From NCBI RefSeq assembly GCF_043789415.1, contig NZ_JBDLLW010000001.1:496001-560000 (forward strand): a stretch of 64,000 bases of DNA, given 5' to 3'. The translations under genes and the position numbers were made by a program. The DNA comes from Renibacterium sp043789415 (GTDB taxonomy: Bacteria > Actinomycetota > Actinomycetes > Actinomycetales > Micrococcaceae). A model generated the notes under the pieces. The model did not search any database and had not been told where the DNA came from. It was given only the letters and a program-made list of their open reading frames with translations. This document shows positions 41,455 through 49,665 of the stretch, one piece after another (position 1 is the stretch's first letter; each line of letters begins with the position of its first letter).

Positions 41455-44400
41455 CTATTCTAACTGATTGAGCAAACGAGTCTTCAAAGTAGAACCGTGC
41501 TGCCCTTTGGTAACCTCGAGCTGCATCGGAATCCTCAGCTTCATCTCAGCGACATGACTGACCAGCCCTACCGTGCGGCCGCTATCCCGCAGATTTTCCA
41601 ACGATGTCATCACTTGATCGAGAGACTCCTCATCCAAGCTGCCGAATCCTTCATCGACGAAAAGCGTCTCGATCTGCATGCCACCGGATTCTTGCTGTAC
41701 GACGTCGGCCAGGCCGAGGGCGAGCGCTAGGGAGGCCATGAAGGACTCCCCGCCGGAAAGCGTCGAGGTGTCCCGGCGTTTTCCGGTCCAGCCATCGATC
41801 ACTTCTAAGCCAAGACCGGATTTTCTGGAACGGCCAGCCAGAGCATCGGTGTATTCGAGCGAGTATCTCCTGCCGCTCATGGTGAGCAATCGTTCGGTTG
41901 CTGCGGCCGCCACCTGCTCCAACCGAGCTGCCAGCACATAGGCGCTGAGCGGCATTTTGTAGTTGTTATTGCCCAAACCACGGGCAGTATCGGCTAATTC
42001 GGTGAGCATTTGGCTATTTTCGCGTTGCGGAAGCAGTTTTTCTTCTAGAGCAGCGAAGCGCTGAGCCGACGTTTGTACCGTGTCGCTGAGCTGCGCGGCT
42101 AGCGCCCGCTGAATCGCGGCGTCCTTCGCTTTGCCGTCCGCTCTTTGGCTGAAGGCCAAGAGCTCGGCGAGTTGTTCCGGAGTAGCTGGCGCCGCTCCCG
42201 CCGCTCTTTCTCGCAGCGCCTCTTGGACAGGGTCCGCAGCTAAGGCCTGTTTCGCCCGAATATCGGCTTCCTGGTAGGAAGTCATGGCCGCTTCCAGTTC
42301 CTGCAGTTCAGCCTCTGAGCGCAGCGCCAACTCAAGATCAGCGGCGCTGCTAAAGCTGCTGCTGCTCAGCTTTCCTTCGAGCAGTTCGGTGGCCTTCTCC
42401 AATTCAGCTTCGGCGTGTCCTAAAGCCCGGTGGCTGGCGATGGCTTCGTGGAGCAGTCTTTCGGTGGTTTCGCATTCCTGGAGTTTGCGCTCCATCGAAT
42501 CACCGGGTTCCAGATGCTCGTTGAGCTTTGTTTCTCGTTGCGTGATCGATGCCTCGAGCGAACTGAGCTGAACTCCCAGTTCGAGCTCTCGATGATGCAC
42601 GTGCTGGGCAGTTTCCTCCAGGCGGGTGATTCCGGTCCGCAACTCACCGAGCTGTTCGACGAACCGTTCCAGCTCTCCTTGAGCCGTTTTAGCTCGCTGA
42701 TGCAGTTGCGCCTGGAGTTTATGCTGTGCTTGGACCGTTTCGAGATCCTCGTTTCCGCCGCGTGCGGCTAGAGCGGCTAGTTCGGTGTGAGCCTGAGCGT
42801 GCCGATCGGTGGCCAGCGCTGCCAAACGCTCTTGTGTTTCGTGCTTCTTGCGCGCCGCATCCTCCCGAACGGCTAGTTGGGCGTCTCCGTGCTGCCCAGG
42901 AGCTGGGCTGGGATGCTCCAGTGAACCGCAGACCGGGCAGGGCTGATCGGGCTGCAATCCGGCGGCGAGTTCCGCTGCGGAGCGTTCCAACCGCTCCGCT
43001 AAAAGAGCGAGCCAGTGCTCTTTTGCTTCGAGCTGCTGAGTTTTTGCTGCCTGCAACTCCTCGCTGAGTCCGGAGAGTTTCTGGGCTAATTTCTGATGCT
43101 CTCGGACAGCTTCCAGGGTGGCTGCTGAGTCAGCCAGATTTTGCGCAGTGAGTTCGAACTTGCTAGCGGCCTGTTCGGTGGTCTCTCGGGCCTCAGACAG
43201 GGCGTCCTGCTGCTGGCGGAGAGTGCTGAGTTGCTCATCGAGGTCCGCTGCCCGGCGCTGACATTCGCTGAGTTCCGCCACTCCCGCAGCGTGCTTGGCC
43301 AGATCTTGGTCCAAGAGCCGCTGCTCAGGCAGCAGCGCCTTGATCAAGGTCGCTTGAGCAGCTGCCGCACGACTGGCAGCCTCCCAGCCCGCGGCGTCAC
43401 TGGTCGCCTGAGCTGCCGGGAGCGCCTGTTGGGCGCGTTTGGCCACGATCTGAGCTTTCTGCACCTCTGATTCGGCCTGCTGCAATCGGGTGGATTCACT
43501 GGCAAATCCCTGAGCTGCTCGGTGCTGCTCCACCAGCTGCTGCCGATTTCGCTGTTCGGGAAGGCCCTCAGCCACTTCCTCGACCGCAGCTTCGGCAAGG
43601 ATCAGTGCTTGATGCCTTTGGCTGAGTGCCCTGGCCGCTTCCAACTGCTCCTTCGCTCTGCTTGCCTCTGATTCCGCAGCCCCCAGTTGCGCTTCTAAGT
43701 ATTGTTGAGCGCGCCGCATCCACTCTTGAAGATCGGCGAAATCGGGTTGCTCTAGGCCGCTCTGCGAAGCAGGCTCCGAGAGTGCCTGCTCAACCCCCGG
43801 CCGCTCTTCGGCGGACCGCACAGCGAACCCTAGCCAATCGAGTTCGGCCGCCTCGGGAAGCCGCGGGAGGAAATGATTCACTTGTTCTCGAGCGTCCTCG
43901 AGTAGCTTGCCGAGCACCGCTTCTTGTTGGTTCAGCTCGGTGCGCACCGCCACAGCATGGCGATTCAGTTGTTCCTCTACAGCCTCGAAATAGTCGGTGC
44001 CGAAAAGCTTCTGCAATAGTTCTTTGCGGTCCTTGACCTGAGCCCGTAAAAAGGCCGCGAACTCGCCTTGGGCCAGCATCACGACCTTAGTGAACTGTTC
44101 ACGGTTCATGCCGAGAAGAGCCGCGATCTCAGCCCCGACTTCCTGGCTTCGCGAGGAGCCAACCTGCCAGCGGCCATTGACTTTCTCCCGCAGCAAGGTC
44201 CGGGCCTGTTCCGTCACGGTGGAGTTGCCACGCTTTGCCGGTCGTTGCCATGCCGGGCTGCGTTCGACGTCGAACAGCCGGCGGGAAACACTGAATTCCA
44301 AAACCACCAAGGGCTCGAGTTCCGCCAGAGCATGGTCGCTGCGCAGATGATTCCCGTCTTGCCGTGCCCCGGGAACCGCGCCGTAGAGAGCGAAGCAAAT

Positions 44401-44541
44401 AGCATCCAGAACGCTGGTCTTCCCGGCACCGGTAGCACCGTTGAGCAGGAAAAGGCCCTGCTCCCCCAGACGATCAAAATCAATGACCTGGCGTTCCACG
44501 AAGGGGCCAAATGCCTGAATCTCGAGGCGATGAATTCTCAT
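41455..44541 (-). CDS. sbcC: SbcC nuclease subunit (SMC-like ATPase)
   Basis: A 1028-residue Rad50-like protein. Walker A is NGATGAGKTSVLDAI near residue 35 and the C-terminal signature and Walker B are TLSGGESFMASLALALGLAD and TLFVDEGFGSLD. Long coiled coils flank a zinc hook, PCPVCG (Cys535 and Cys538), at the middle. With SbcD it cuts hairpins and protein-blocked DNA ends during replication and repair. The start overlaps the sbcD stop by ATGA. The coiled coil is alanine- and glutamine-rich. Confidence 0.93.
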   Translation of the reverse strand: MRIHRLEIQAFGPFVERQVIDFDRLGEQGLFLLNGATGAGKTSVLDAICFALYGAVPGARQDGNHLRSDHALAELEPLVVLEFSVSRRLFDVERSPAWQRPAKRGNSTVTEQARTLLREKVNGRWQVGSSRSQEVGAEIAALLGMNREQFTKVVMLAQGEFAAFLRAQVKDRKELLQKLFGTDYFEAVEEQLNRHAVAVRTELNQQEAVLGKLLEDAREQVNHFLPRLPEAAELDWLGFAVRSAEERPGVEQALSEPASQSGLEQPDFADLQEWMRRAQQYLEAQLGAAESEASRAKEQLEAARALSQRHQALILAEAAVEEVAEGLPEQRNRQQLVEQHRAAQGFASESTRLQQAESEVQKAQIVAKRAQQALPAAQATSDAAGWEAASRAAAAQATLIKALLPEQRLLDQDLAKHAAGVAELSECQRRAADLDEQLSTLRQQQDALSEARETTEQAASKFELTAQNLADSAATLEAVREHQKLAQKLSGLSEELQAAKTQQLEAKEHWLALLAERLERSAAELAAGLQPDQPCPVCGSLEHPSPAPGQHGDAQLAVREDAARKKHETQERLAALATDRHAQAHTELAALAARGGNEDLETVQAQHKLQAQLHQRAKTAQGELERFVEQLGELRTGITRLEETAQHVHHRELELGVQLSSLEASITQRETKLNEHLEPGDSMERKLQECETTERLLHEAIASHRALGHAEAELEKATELLEGKLSSSSFSSAADLELALRSEAELQELEAAMTSYQEADIRAKQALAADPVQEALRERAAGAAPATPEQLAELLAFSQRADGKAKDAAIQRALAAQLSDTVQTSAQRFAALEEKLLPQRENSQMLTELADTARGLGNNNYKMPLSAYVLAARLEQVAAAATERLLTMSGRRYSLEYTDALAGRSRKSGLGLEVIDGWTGKRRDTSTLSGGESFMASLALALGLADVVQQESGGMQIETLFVDEGFGSLDEESLDQVMTSLENLRDSGRTVGLVSHVAEMKLRIPMQLEVTKGQHGSTLKTRLLNQLE

Positions 44542-45692
44542 TCAGCGACCTCGGAAGCACGCACCGAGTCCAGGGCCGAGTTGAGCGCGGCTTCTTCCTG
44601 TGCGCTGGCGCTCTTCGCCCGGACGTGGCTGAGGAACCCGGTACAGATCTCCAGATCGCTTTGAGCGGCGGCAATCCGCTGGGCGTAGCTGAGTTGTTGG
44701 GTAGTGGAAAGAACCTCTGGGACGTATTCCAGAACCAGTGTGTGCGGAAAACGCTCTCGTAGCTGCTCCATGGCACGGCTCGGACGCTGCGTATCGGTCA
44801 AGGTGACTTGGCAATAAGAACTTTCGGCGTCTTTCAACGCCGGGTCGGAAAGCAACTCGGTCAGCTTGCCTCGCAGTACCGCGAGCTGACGTTCCGGGGG
44901 CCAATCCACAGCTTTCACCGCGCTCAACCCGCTCGCCTCGAGCTCGACAATCCAACCGCCCTTGGAGTGCCCGGTCTCGGAAAAGGAGTAAGCCAGCGGT
45001 GAGCCGCTATATCGAACCGCTGTGCTCAACTCTTGACGGCGATGCAGATGACCGAGAGCTACGTAGTCGAAGCCCTCAAAGAGATCGAGTGGCACCGCGC
45101 CGATGCCACCCGCGCGCATTCCACTGAGGACCCGTTCGTCGTCGTCACCGGAGCTCACCCCTCCCGAGGCGAAGGTATGTGACATCACCACCGAGGGCAT
45201 CCCGGGCCGGAGTGCTAGGTCTTCCCGGATTCGCTGCAGTGCGGCGGCTAGGACAGTACGGTGATCGGGGTCTTCAACTCCCAGCTCTTCGGCCACCAGT
45301 CGTGGTTCTAAATACGGCACGGCGTAAATCGCCACTCCGTCGATGATGATTGGCAGGTCCAGATCCTGCACACTGGCAGCAATATGAACTCCGCCGTGGC
45401 TGAGCACCTTGGCAGCAAAGCCCAAGCGGCTGGCAGAATCGTGATTTCCGCTGCTGAGCACCACCGTGACACCGGCTTCTCTCAGGCGACTGAGGGTATC
45501 GCTGAACAGCCGGACGACGTCGACCGAAGGAAGCGCCCGGTCGTACACATCTCCCGAGATGAGCAGGACCTCGATGCGCTGTTCATGCACCGTCTGCAGC
45601 AACTGATCGATAAAACGCCGCTGCGCGGCGAGTAGCCCGACCCCGTGAAAAGACCGGCCCAGGTGCCAATCCGATGTGTGCAGCAATCTCAT
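44538..45692 (-). CDS. sbcD: SbcD exonuclease subunit
   Basis: A 384-residue Mre11-like nuclease. The phosphoesterase blocks are TSDWHLGRSF (Asp7, His9), ISGDVYDRA, SSGNHDSASRL, MSHTFASGG and LGHLHRRQE, all intact. The C-terminal part binds SbcC. There is no Shine-Dalgarno; TAGGCT on the minus strand ends 6 nt before the ATG, inside the edge of a long palindrome, so the message is probably leaderless. Confidence 0.93.
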   Translation of the reverse strand: MRLLHTSDWHLGRSFHGVGLLAAQRRFIDQLLQTVHEQRIEVLLISGDVYDRALPSVDVVRLFSDTLSRLREAGVTVVLSSGNHDSASRLGFAAKVLSHGGVHIAASVQDLDLPIIIDGVAIYAVPYLEPRLVAEELGVEDPDHRTVLAAALQRIREDLALRPGMPSVVMSHTFASGGVSSGDDDERVLSGMRAGGIGAVPLDLFEGFDYVALGHLHRRQELSTAVRYSGSPLAYSFSETGHSKGGWIVELEASGLSAVKAVDWPPERQLAVLRGKLTELLSDPALKDAESSYCQVTLTDTQRPSRAMEQLRERFPHTLVLEYVPEVLSTTQQLSYAQRIAAAQSDLEICTGFLSHVRAKSASAQEEAALNSALDSVRASEVAE

Positions 45693-45698
45693 GGGACA

Positions 45699-45704
45699 AG
45701 CCTA
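45699..45704 (-). promoter_or_regulatory. -10 element of sbcDC, leaderless type
   Basis: TAGGCT on the minus strand, six bases (TGTCCC) before the ATG at 45692. It overlaps the end of the 45701-45738 palindrome. Confidence 0.5.
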
Positions 45705-45738
45705 GGGGCTGGTACCGACATCGGTACCAGCCCCTAGG
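45701..45738. terminator. Perfect 18-bp inverted repeat, terminator of aquaporin gene
   Basis: CCTAGGGGCTGGTACCGA (45701-45718) and its exact complement (45721-45738) are separated by CA. It begins 6 bp after the aquaporin stop and ends 8 bp before sbcD. It should form a very stable hairpin in aquaporin mRNA. Confidence 0.7.
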
Positions 45739-45744
45739 AACTCC

Positions 45745-46719
45745 TTAGTTCTCTTTGTTCTTGGCTTCCGGCTCGGCTTTGGAGTCACCGGCGCCGTCGA
45801 AGAATTCGCGAGCCTCCTCGCTGGCCTTGGCCTCGGAGACCACAGGGGCAGCCTCGGCGACTACCGACTCGTCCGCCTCGGTCTTCTCCTCGTCCTCGGT
45901 CTCCAGCGGCGCGGCATCAGCAACGGCCGCAGCGGCGTCACCGTCGGTGACGATGAAGCCTCGGTAGACCAGGCCGGCGAGCGCGGCACCCACCAGAGGC
46001 GCAACCCAGAACACCCAGAGCTGGCCGAAGGCCCAGCTATCGGTGAAGAACACCACGGCGGTGGAGCGCGCTGGATTCAAGCTGCCGTTGGTGAGCGGGC
46101 CGAGCACCGTGAGCAACACCGCAAGGCTCAGACCGATCGCGAACGGGCCAGTGGATTTGCTGCTCTTCAAGCGGCCGACGGCCAAGATCACCGAGACGAA
46201 GACCGCGGTGGCGATGATCTCGATCAGCACAGCGCTGATCATCGGCAACTTGACCTGGGAGTGCTCCTCGAAGCCATTCGCGAGCTGACCGAAAACCGTA
46301 CCCAGTCCGCCGCCCTCAGTGGCAGTCTGGAATGCGGGCAGGCGCACCAAGGTGACATAGAGCACGAGCGCGGCCAAGAAGCCACCGATCAGCTGAGCCA
46401 CCACGTAGAACAACGCGTGTAGCCATTTGATGCCACCCGCGATCGCCGCACCAAGAGTCACAGCAGGGTTGAAATGCCCGCCGGAAACCTGCCCGAAGGC
46501 AATCGCCGCCACCACGAGCGCCAGGCCGAAAGCGAGCGCCGAAGGAATCTGGGCTGCGCCTTGCATGCCGCCCCAGAGCGCGGCACCGAGGCCGCCGAAG
46601 ACCAGGATGAAGGTACCGAGTACCTCAGCTCCGAGCCGGGCCCATATCGAAGGCTTCTTAGTTTCAACAATTTCGACGTCGGCAACTGCTTCGCTGCTGA
46701 CTGTGCTCTCCTGGGACAT
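45745..46719 (-). CDS. aqpZ: Aquaporin (MIP family) with acidic C-terminal tail
   Basis: A 324-residue channel with six membrane segments and the two half-helices HFNPAVTLG and SLNPARSTAV. The small residues and absence of the glycerol-type Asp after the second NPA (NPARS, not NPARD) point to a water channel. The last 75 residues form an Ala/Glu/Asp-rich tail (LETEDEEKTEADES), longer than usual. I prefer the second ATG (46719), which lies 5 nt after AAAGGA; the first ATG is at 46722. Confidence 0.85.
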   Translation of the reverse strand: MSQESTVSSEAVADVEIVETKKPSIWARLGAEVLGTFILVFGGLGAALWGGMQGAAQIPSALAFGLALVVAAIAFGQVSGGHFNPAVTLGAAIAGGIKWLHALFYVVAQLIGGFLAALVLYVTLVRLPAFQTATEGGGLGTVFGQLANGFEEHSQVKLPMISAVLIEIIATAVFVSVILAVGRLKSSKSTGPFAIGLSLAVLLTVLGPLTNGSLNPARSTAVVFFTDSWAFGQLWVFWVAPLVGAALAGLVYRGFIVTDGDAAAAVADAAPLETEDEEKTEADESVVAEAAPVVSEAKASEEAREFFDGAGDSKAEPEAKNKEN

Positions 46720-46807
46720 CATGTTCCTTTAGCTTGGGGGTTTATCCGCACTTTACTGTACCGGGTGAAGCGGGCTGACGTCTGTGAAGGCTCTGCGGAT
46801 CAGCAAG

Positions 46808-46813
46808 TAGATT
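46808..46813 (+). promoter_or_regulatory. Candidate -10 of the ADP-ribosylglycohydrolase gene
   Basis: TAGATT ends six bases before the second of two adjacent ATG codons (46820), compatible with a leaderless start there. Confidence 0.35.
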
Positions 46814-46816
46814 AGG

Positions 46817-47869
46817 ATGATGAACTTTTCTTCCAGGGTCCGTGGCTGCTTGATGGGCGGTGCTCTCGGTGATTCCTTCGGGTATCTGATTGAACTGGCG
46901 GATCTGGAAACCATTGAGCAACGTTACGGCGCTGAAGGCCTGCTCGAGCTCTCTCAGGGCACGGCGGAGATACATTTTTCCGACGACACCCAATTGACGC
47001 TTTTCACCGTGGATGGGCTGGTCGAAGCCATTGAATGGGCGAATCAAGGGGTCTCGGCAGACCCACTGGCTTGCCTCTGGCTCGCTTATCTGCGCTGGCT
47101 GCGCAGCCAGGGTGAGACGATTCCGGAGAACGCCCCTCAGCCACCGGGCCGCTGGATCGATCAGCAAGCCGTGCTGCAGCATCGTCGGGGGCCGGGTAAG
47201 GCCTGTCTGAACTCGCTGCTGAGTGGAGAGATGGGCACCGTCAAGAAGCCGATCGATCCGCGGGCCCGAGGCTGCGGATCGGTGATGAGATCAGCTCCTT
47301 TCGGTTTGGTCCGTTATCTGCAAGCGGCGGATGCGGCCCGGATGAGCAGGGAGGGTGCCGCGCTGACTCACGGTCATCCGGCGGCATTACAGTCTTCCGC
47401 GGCACTGAGCTGGCTGATCCACCAGCTTGCTGTCCAAGAGCTTCCGTTGGCTGAGGCTCTTGATTCGACCCACCACTATCTTCGCGAGTTGCCGGCCGAG
47501 CCGGACCTGCTCGGCCGCTTCGAGGCTGCGGTGCGATGGGGCAGCACCCCTGGCTCAGCGGTTCTGCGGGGTGAAGCGCTGACCGAAGCGCTGGGCGAAG
47601 GCTGGCTCGCCGATGAAGCACTGGCGATCGCGATCTACGCCGCTCTGGCTACCCAGCGCGATGCCGGCAATCCAGTCGAGCATTTCCAGACAGCGGTCCG
47701 GCTGGCCGCCAATCACCGGGGAGATTCGGATTCAACTGCTTCCCTGACCGGAAGCATCGTAGGCGCATTCTATGGCGAGGAGTGCTTGCCGGACTCCTGG
47801 TTGAAACTCGCGGAAGCGCCCGACGTCATTTATACGATGGCAGATAACTTGGTGCGAGTCAGCGCATAA
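46817..47869 (+). CDS. ADP-ribosylglycohydrolase family protein
   Basis: A 350-residue (349 from the second ATG) all-helical DraG-fold hydrolase. The metal-binding motifs are FSDDTQLTLFTVDG in the N-terminal half and HRGDSDSTASLTGSIVGAFYG near the C-terminus, where GDSDS holds the second metal cluster. It removes ADP-ribose from proteins, small molecules or nucleic-acid ends. No DraT or toxin ADP-ribosyltransferase gene is nearby, so the substrate is unknown. Confidence 0.88.
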   Translation: MMNFSSRVRGCLMGGALGDSFGYLIELADLETIEQRYGAEGLLELSQGTAEIHFSDDTQLTLFTVDGLVEAIEWANQGVSADPLACLWLAYLRWLRSQGETIPENAPQPPGRWIDQQAVLQHRRGPGKACLNSLLSGEMGTVKKPIDPRARGCGSVMRSAPFGLVRYLQAADAARMSREGAALTHGHPAALQSSAALSWLIHQLAVQELPLAEALDSTHHYLRELPAEPDLLGRFEAAVRWGSTPGSAVLRGEALTEALGEGWLADEALAIAIYAALATQRDAGNPVEHFQTAVRLAANHRGDSDSTASLTGSIVGAFYGEECLPDSWLKLAEAPDVIYTMADNLVRVSA

Positions 47870-47953
47870 CAGTCCTCGCTTAGCGATCGGGTCCCTGATG
47901 GCTGGGGTTCAGTGTCTGGGTCTCTAGCCACTGAGGCTGTACTGACTGAGACC

Positions 47954-48538
47954 TTAGTGACTGGGATGGAGCGCCGAGCGCAAGCCGATCTGATGGCAGG
48001 CCTCGCAGACCGAGTTCGGGATCAGCCCGATGCGCTGCAAGACCTCGAAGATCGCGCAGCCCAAGCAGAAGCCGAGGAAGGACTCCAGCGACGCCGCCAC
48101 GATGAGCAGCACTAAGAGCACCCAGGCAGCCAAGGGGATACCCGCGAAGTAACAGACCGCCGCGGCGATCGAAATCACCGCGCCGATGCCCTGGGCGAAT
48201 CTCTTCGGCGGACCGGGAACCAGTTTCGGCGCTCCGATCCGGGGCGCCAGCACTTTGACAGAGAGCAGCGCGAAAGGGGAGATGCGAGGCCCGAAGAGCA
48301 CCCGCAGCACAAAACCGATGGCCAGGATCACCAGACCCCAGGCCCAGCCCGTCAGCAGGGTGACCAGGGCGAGCACCACCACCAGGCCCGCGGTAAACCT
48401 GGCGGCGTATTCATTGACCGGATTGGGGAAGGCGAAAATGCGTTTCCAGCGACCCGCACGAAGAACCACCCGTTGCTCAGCCGGCAGTGCCTCCGCTGGG
48501 AAGCCAGGTGAACCTGATGAATCTGGTAGCTGTACCAT
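47954..48538 (-). CDS. DUF4395 membrane protein
   Basis: A 194-residue protein with about four hydrophobic segments arranged as two pairs (AARFTAGLVVVLALVTLLTG, then a loop FGPRISPFALLSVKVLAPRI, then a second pair). Cysteines in GFCLGCAIF and SVCEACHQIG are conserved in the family and may bind metal or form redox pairs. Function is not established. The start ATG lacks a Shine-Dalgarno; TTGGTT-N17-TAGGCT ends 6 nt before it. It is convergent with the ADP-ribosylglycohydrolase gene across 84 bp. Confidence 0.78.
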   Translation of the reverse strand: MVQLPDSSGSPGFPAEALPAEQRVVLRAGRWKRIFAFPNPVNEYAARFTAGLVVVLALVTLLTGWAWGLVILAIGFVLRVLFGPRISPFALLSVKVLAPRIGAPKLVPGPPKRFAQGIGAVISIAAAVCYFAGIPLAAWVLLVLLIVAASLESFLGFCLGCAIFEVLQRIGLIPNSVCEACHQIGLRSALHPSH

Positions 48539-48544
48539 TTATTT

Positions 48545-48573
48545 AGCCTAGATTTGGGCTTCAGGCTAACCAA
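48545..48573 (-). promoter_or_regulatory. Leaderless promoter of the DUF4395 gene
   Basis: On the minus strand TTGGTT (48573-48568), 17-nt spacer, TAGGCT (48550-48545), then AAATAA and the ATG. Confidence 0.5.
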
Positions 48574-48599
48574 GCATTGTGTCGAACTAAGTCCCTTTT

Positions 48600-48684
48600 G
48601 GCCTATGGAACCGGTTGTCCTGTGAAACCGGTTGGCCTATGGAACCGGTTGTCCTGTGAAACGGGTTGTCCTGTGAAACCGGGC
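48600..48684. repeat. 17-bp tandem repeat, five units
   Basis: Units start at 48600, 48617, 48634, 48651 and 48668. Two types alternate, GGCCTATGGAACCGGTT and GTCCTGTGAAACCGGTT, with the fourth and fifth units varying by one or two bases. The array is non-coding, between DUF4395 and the SDR gene, and has no spacers. Confidence 0.9.
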
Positions 48685-48765
48685 GAATCAAGGTTTTCAG
48701 GCCAAGGGTCCCCAGGTCTCAGACGCTCAGGGCCCCAGACACCGAAGGCCAGCGAAGGCTGAGGG

Positions 48766-48771
48766 TAGTCT
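48766..48771 (+). promoter_or_regulatory. -10 element of the SDR gene, leaderless type
   Basis: TAGTCT followed by six bases (GGCAGC) and the ATG at 48778; no Shine-Dalgarno. Confidence 0.45.
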
Positions 48772-48777
48772 GGCAGC

Positions 48778-49665
48778 ATGACTATCCGGCAGAACTTCCT
48801 GGTCACCGGCGGCAGCAGCGGCATTGGCTACTTCATCGTCGAGCAGCTTGTCGCTGCCGGGCATCGGGTCACCATTGCGGCACGCAACGCTGACCGTGCC
48901 GCGGCCGCGATCTCGGCGATCCAGCGGCGGACGCCGGAGGCAGCGCTCACCTTCCAGCAGCTCGATCTTGGCTCACTGGCCTCGGTGCAGGAAGCGGCCG
49001 GAGAACTTCTCGATCACGAAGCTTTCGACGCCGTGATCGCCAACGCCGGAGTGGTGCACCAGCAGGGGCTCAATCGCACGTCAGACGGCTTTGAGCTGTT
49101 CTTCGGCACTAACCACCTGGGTCATTTTGCCCTATTAGCCAGACTCTTCCCCGCCCTTCGCAAGCATCCGGGTAGCCGGATCGTGCACCTCGGCAGCATC
49201 TCACATCTGTGGGCTCGACCGGTGCTCGGCGAGCCGGGTCAGTATGGCTGGTTCACCAATTATCAGAACTCCAAGCTCGCCGTGATGCAGTTCGGTTTTG
49301 AACTGGACCGGCGATTGCGCGAGCACCGGATCGATGTGCAATCAGTGGTGGCGCATCCCGGCAGCGCACCGGAGCAATTCACTCCGCAACGCCCTGGGCT
49401 GCCGGCTAGCACGCGGTTACCGGCGGCCCTGCGAGCACTGGGAAGCGCCATCTCGCAGGGAAAGGACGCCGGAGCCTGGCCGATCGTGCACGCGGCGACG
49501 GCGGTCGGCGTACCGGGAGGCTCCTACTGGGGGCCCTCCGGGATCTTTCATCTGGCGGGGGAACCTGTTTCGCAGCGGGCGGCGGCTCGCGCTTATCAGC
49601 GAGCCGCGGCGCGTCGGCTGTGGGATCTCTCGGTGGAGCTCAGCGGCGTCGACTTCGAGTTCTAA
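48778..49665 (+). CDS. Short-chain dehydrogenase/reductase
   Basis: A 295-residue NAD(P)-dependent SDR of the retinol-dehydrogenase/WWOX-like type. TGGSSGIG (10-17) binds cofactor, IANAGVVHQQ is the NAG motif, Ser140 in LGSIS, and Tyr162 and Lys166 in NYQNSK form the active site. Arg36 after the second strand (IAARN) favours NADPH. The substrate is unknown. Its stop overlaps the convergent exonuclease stop by 4 bp. A tandem-repeat tract lies about 95 bp upstream. Confidence 0.88.
   Translation: MTIRQNFLVTGGSSGIGYFIVEQLVAAGHRVTIAARNADRAAAAISAIQRRTPEAALTFQQLDLGSLASVQEAAGELLDHEAFDAVIANAGVVHQQGLNRTSDGFELFFGTNHLGHFALLARLFPALRKHPGSRIVHLGSISHLWARPVLGEPGQYGWFTNYQNSKLAVMQFGFELDRRLREHRIDVQSVVAHPGSAPEQFTPQRPGLPASTRLPAALRALGSAISQGKDAGAWPIVHAATAVGVPGGSYWGPSGIFHLAGEPVSQRAAARAYQRAAARRLWDLSVELSGVDFEF

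Noticed and set aside
47891..47953. CTGA/CTGG-rich tract between ADP-ribosylglycohydrolase and DUF4395 genes
   Set aside because: The units are degenerate and do not align into a regular repeat or a single stable hairpin.
47912..48115. Plus-strand ORF antisense to DUF4395
   Set aside because: It lies within the well-supported minus-strand DUF4395 gene and encodes a Gln/Arg-rich low-complexity chain with no motif.
48600..48684. CRISPR array
   Set aside because: The 17-bp units are contiguous with no spacers and no cas genes are near; it is a simple tandem repeat.
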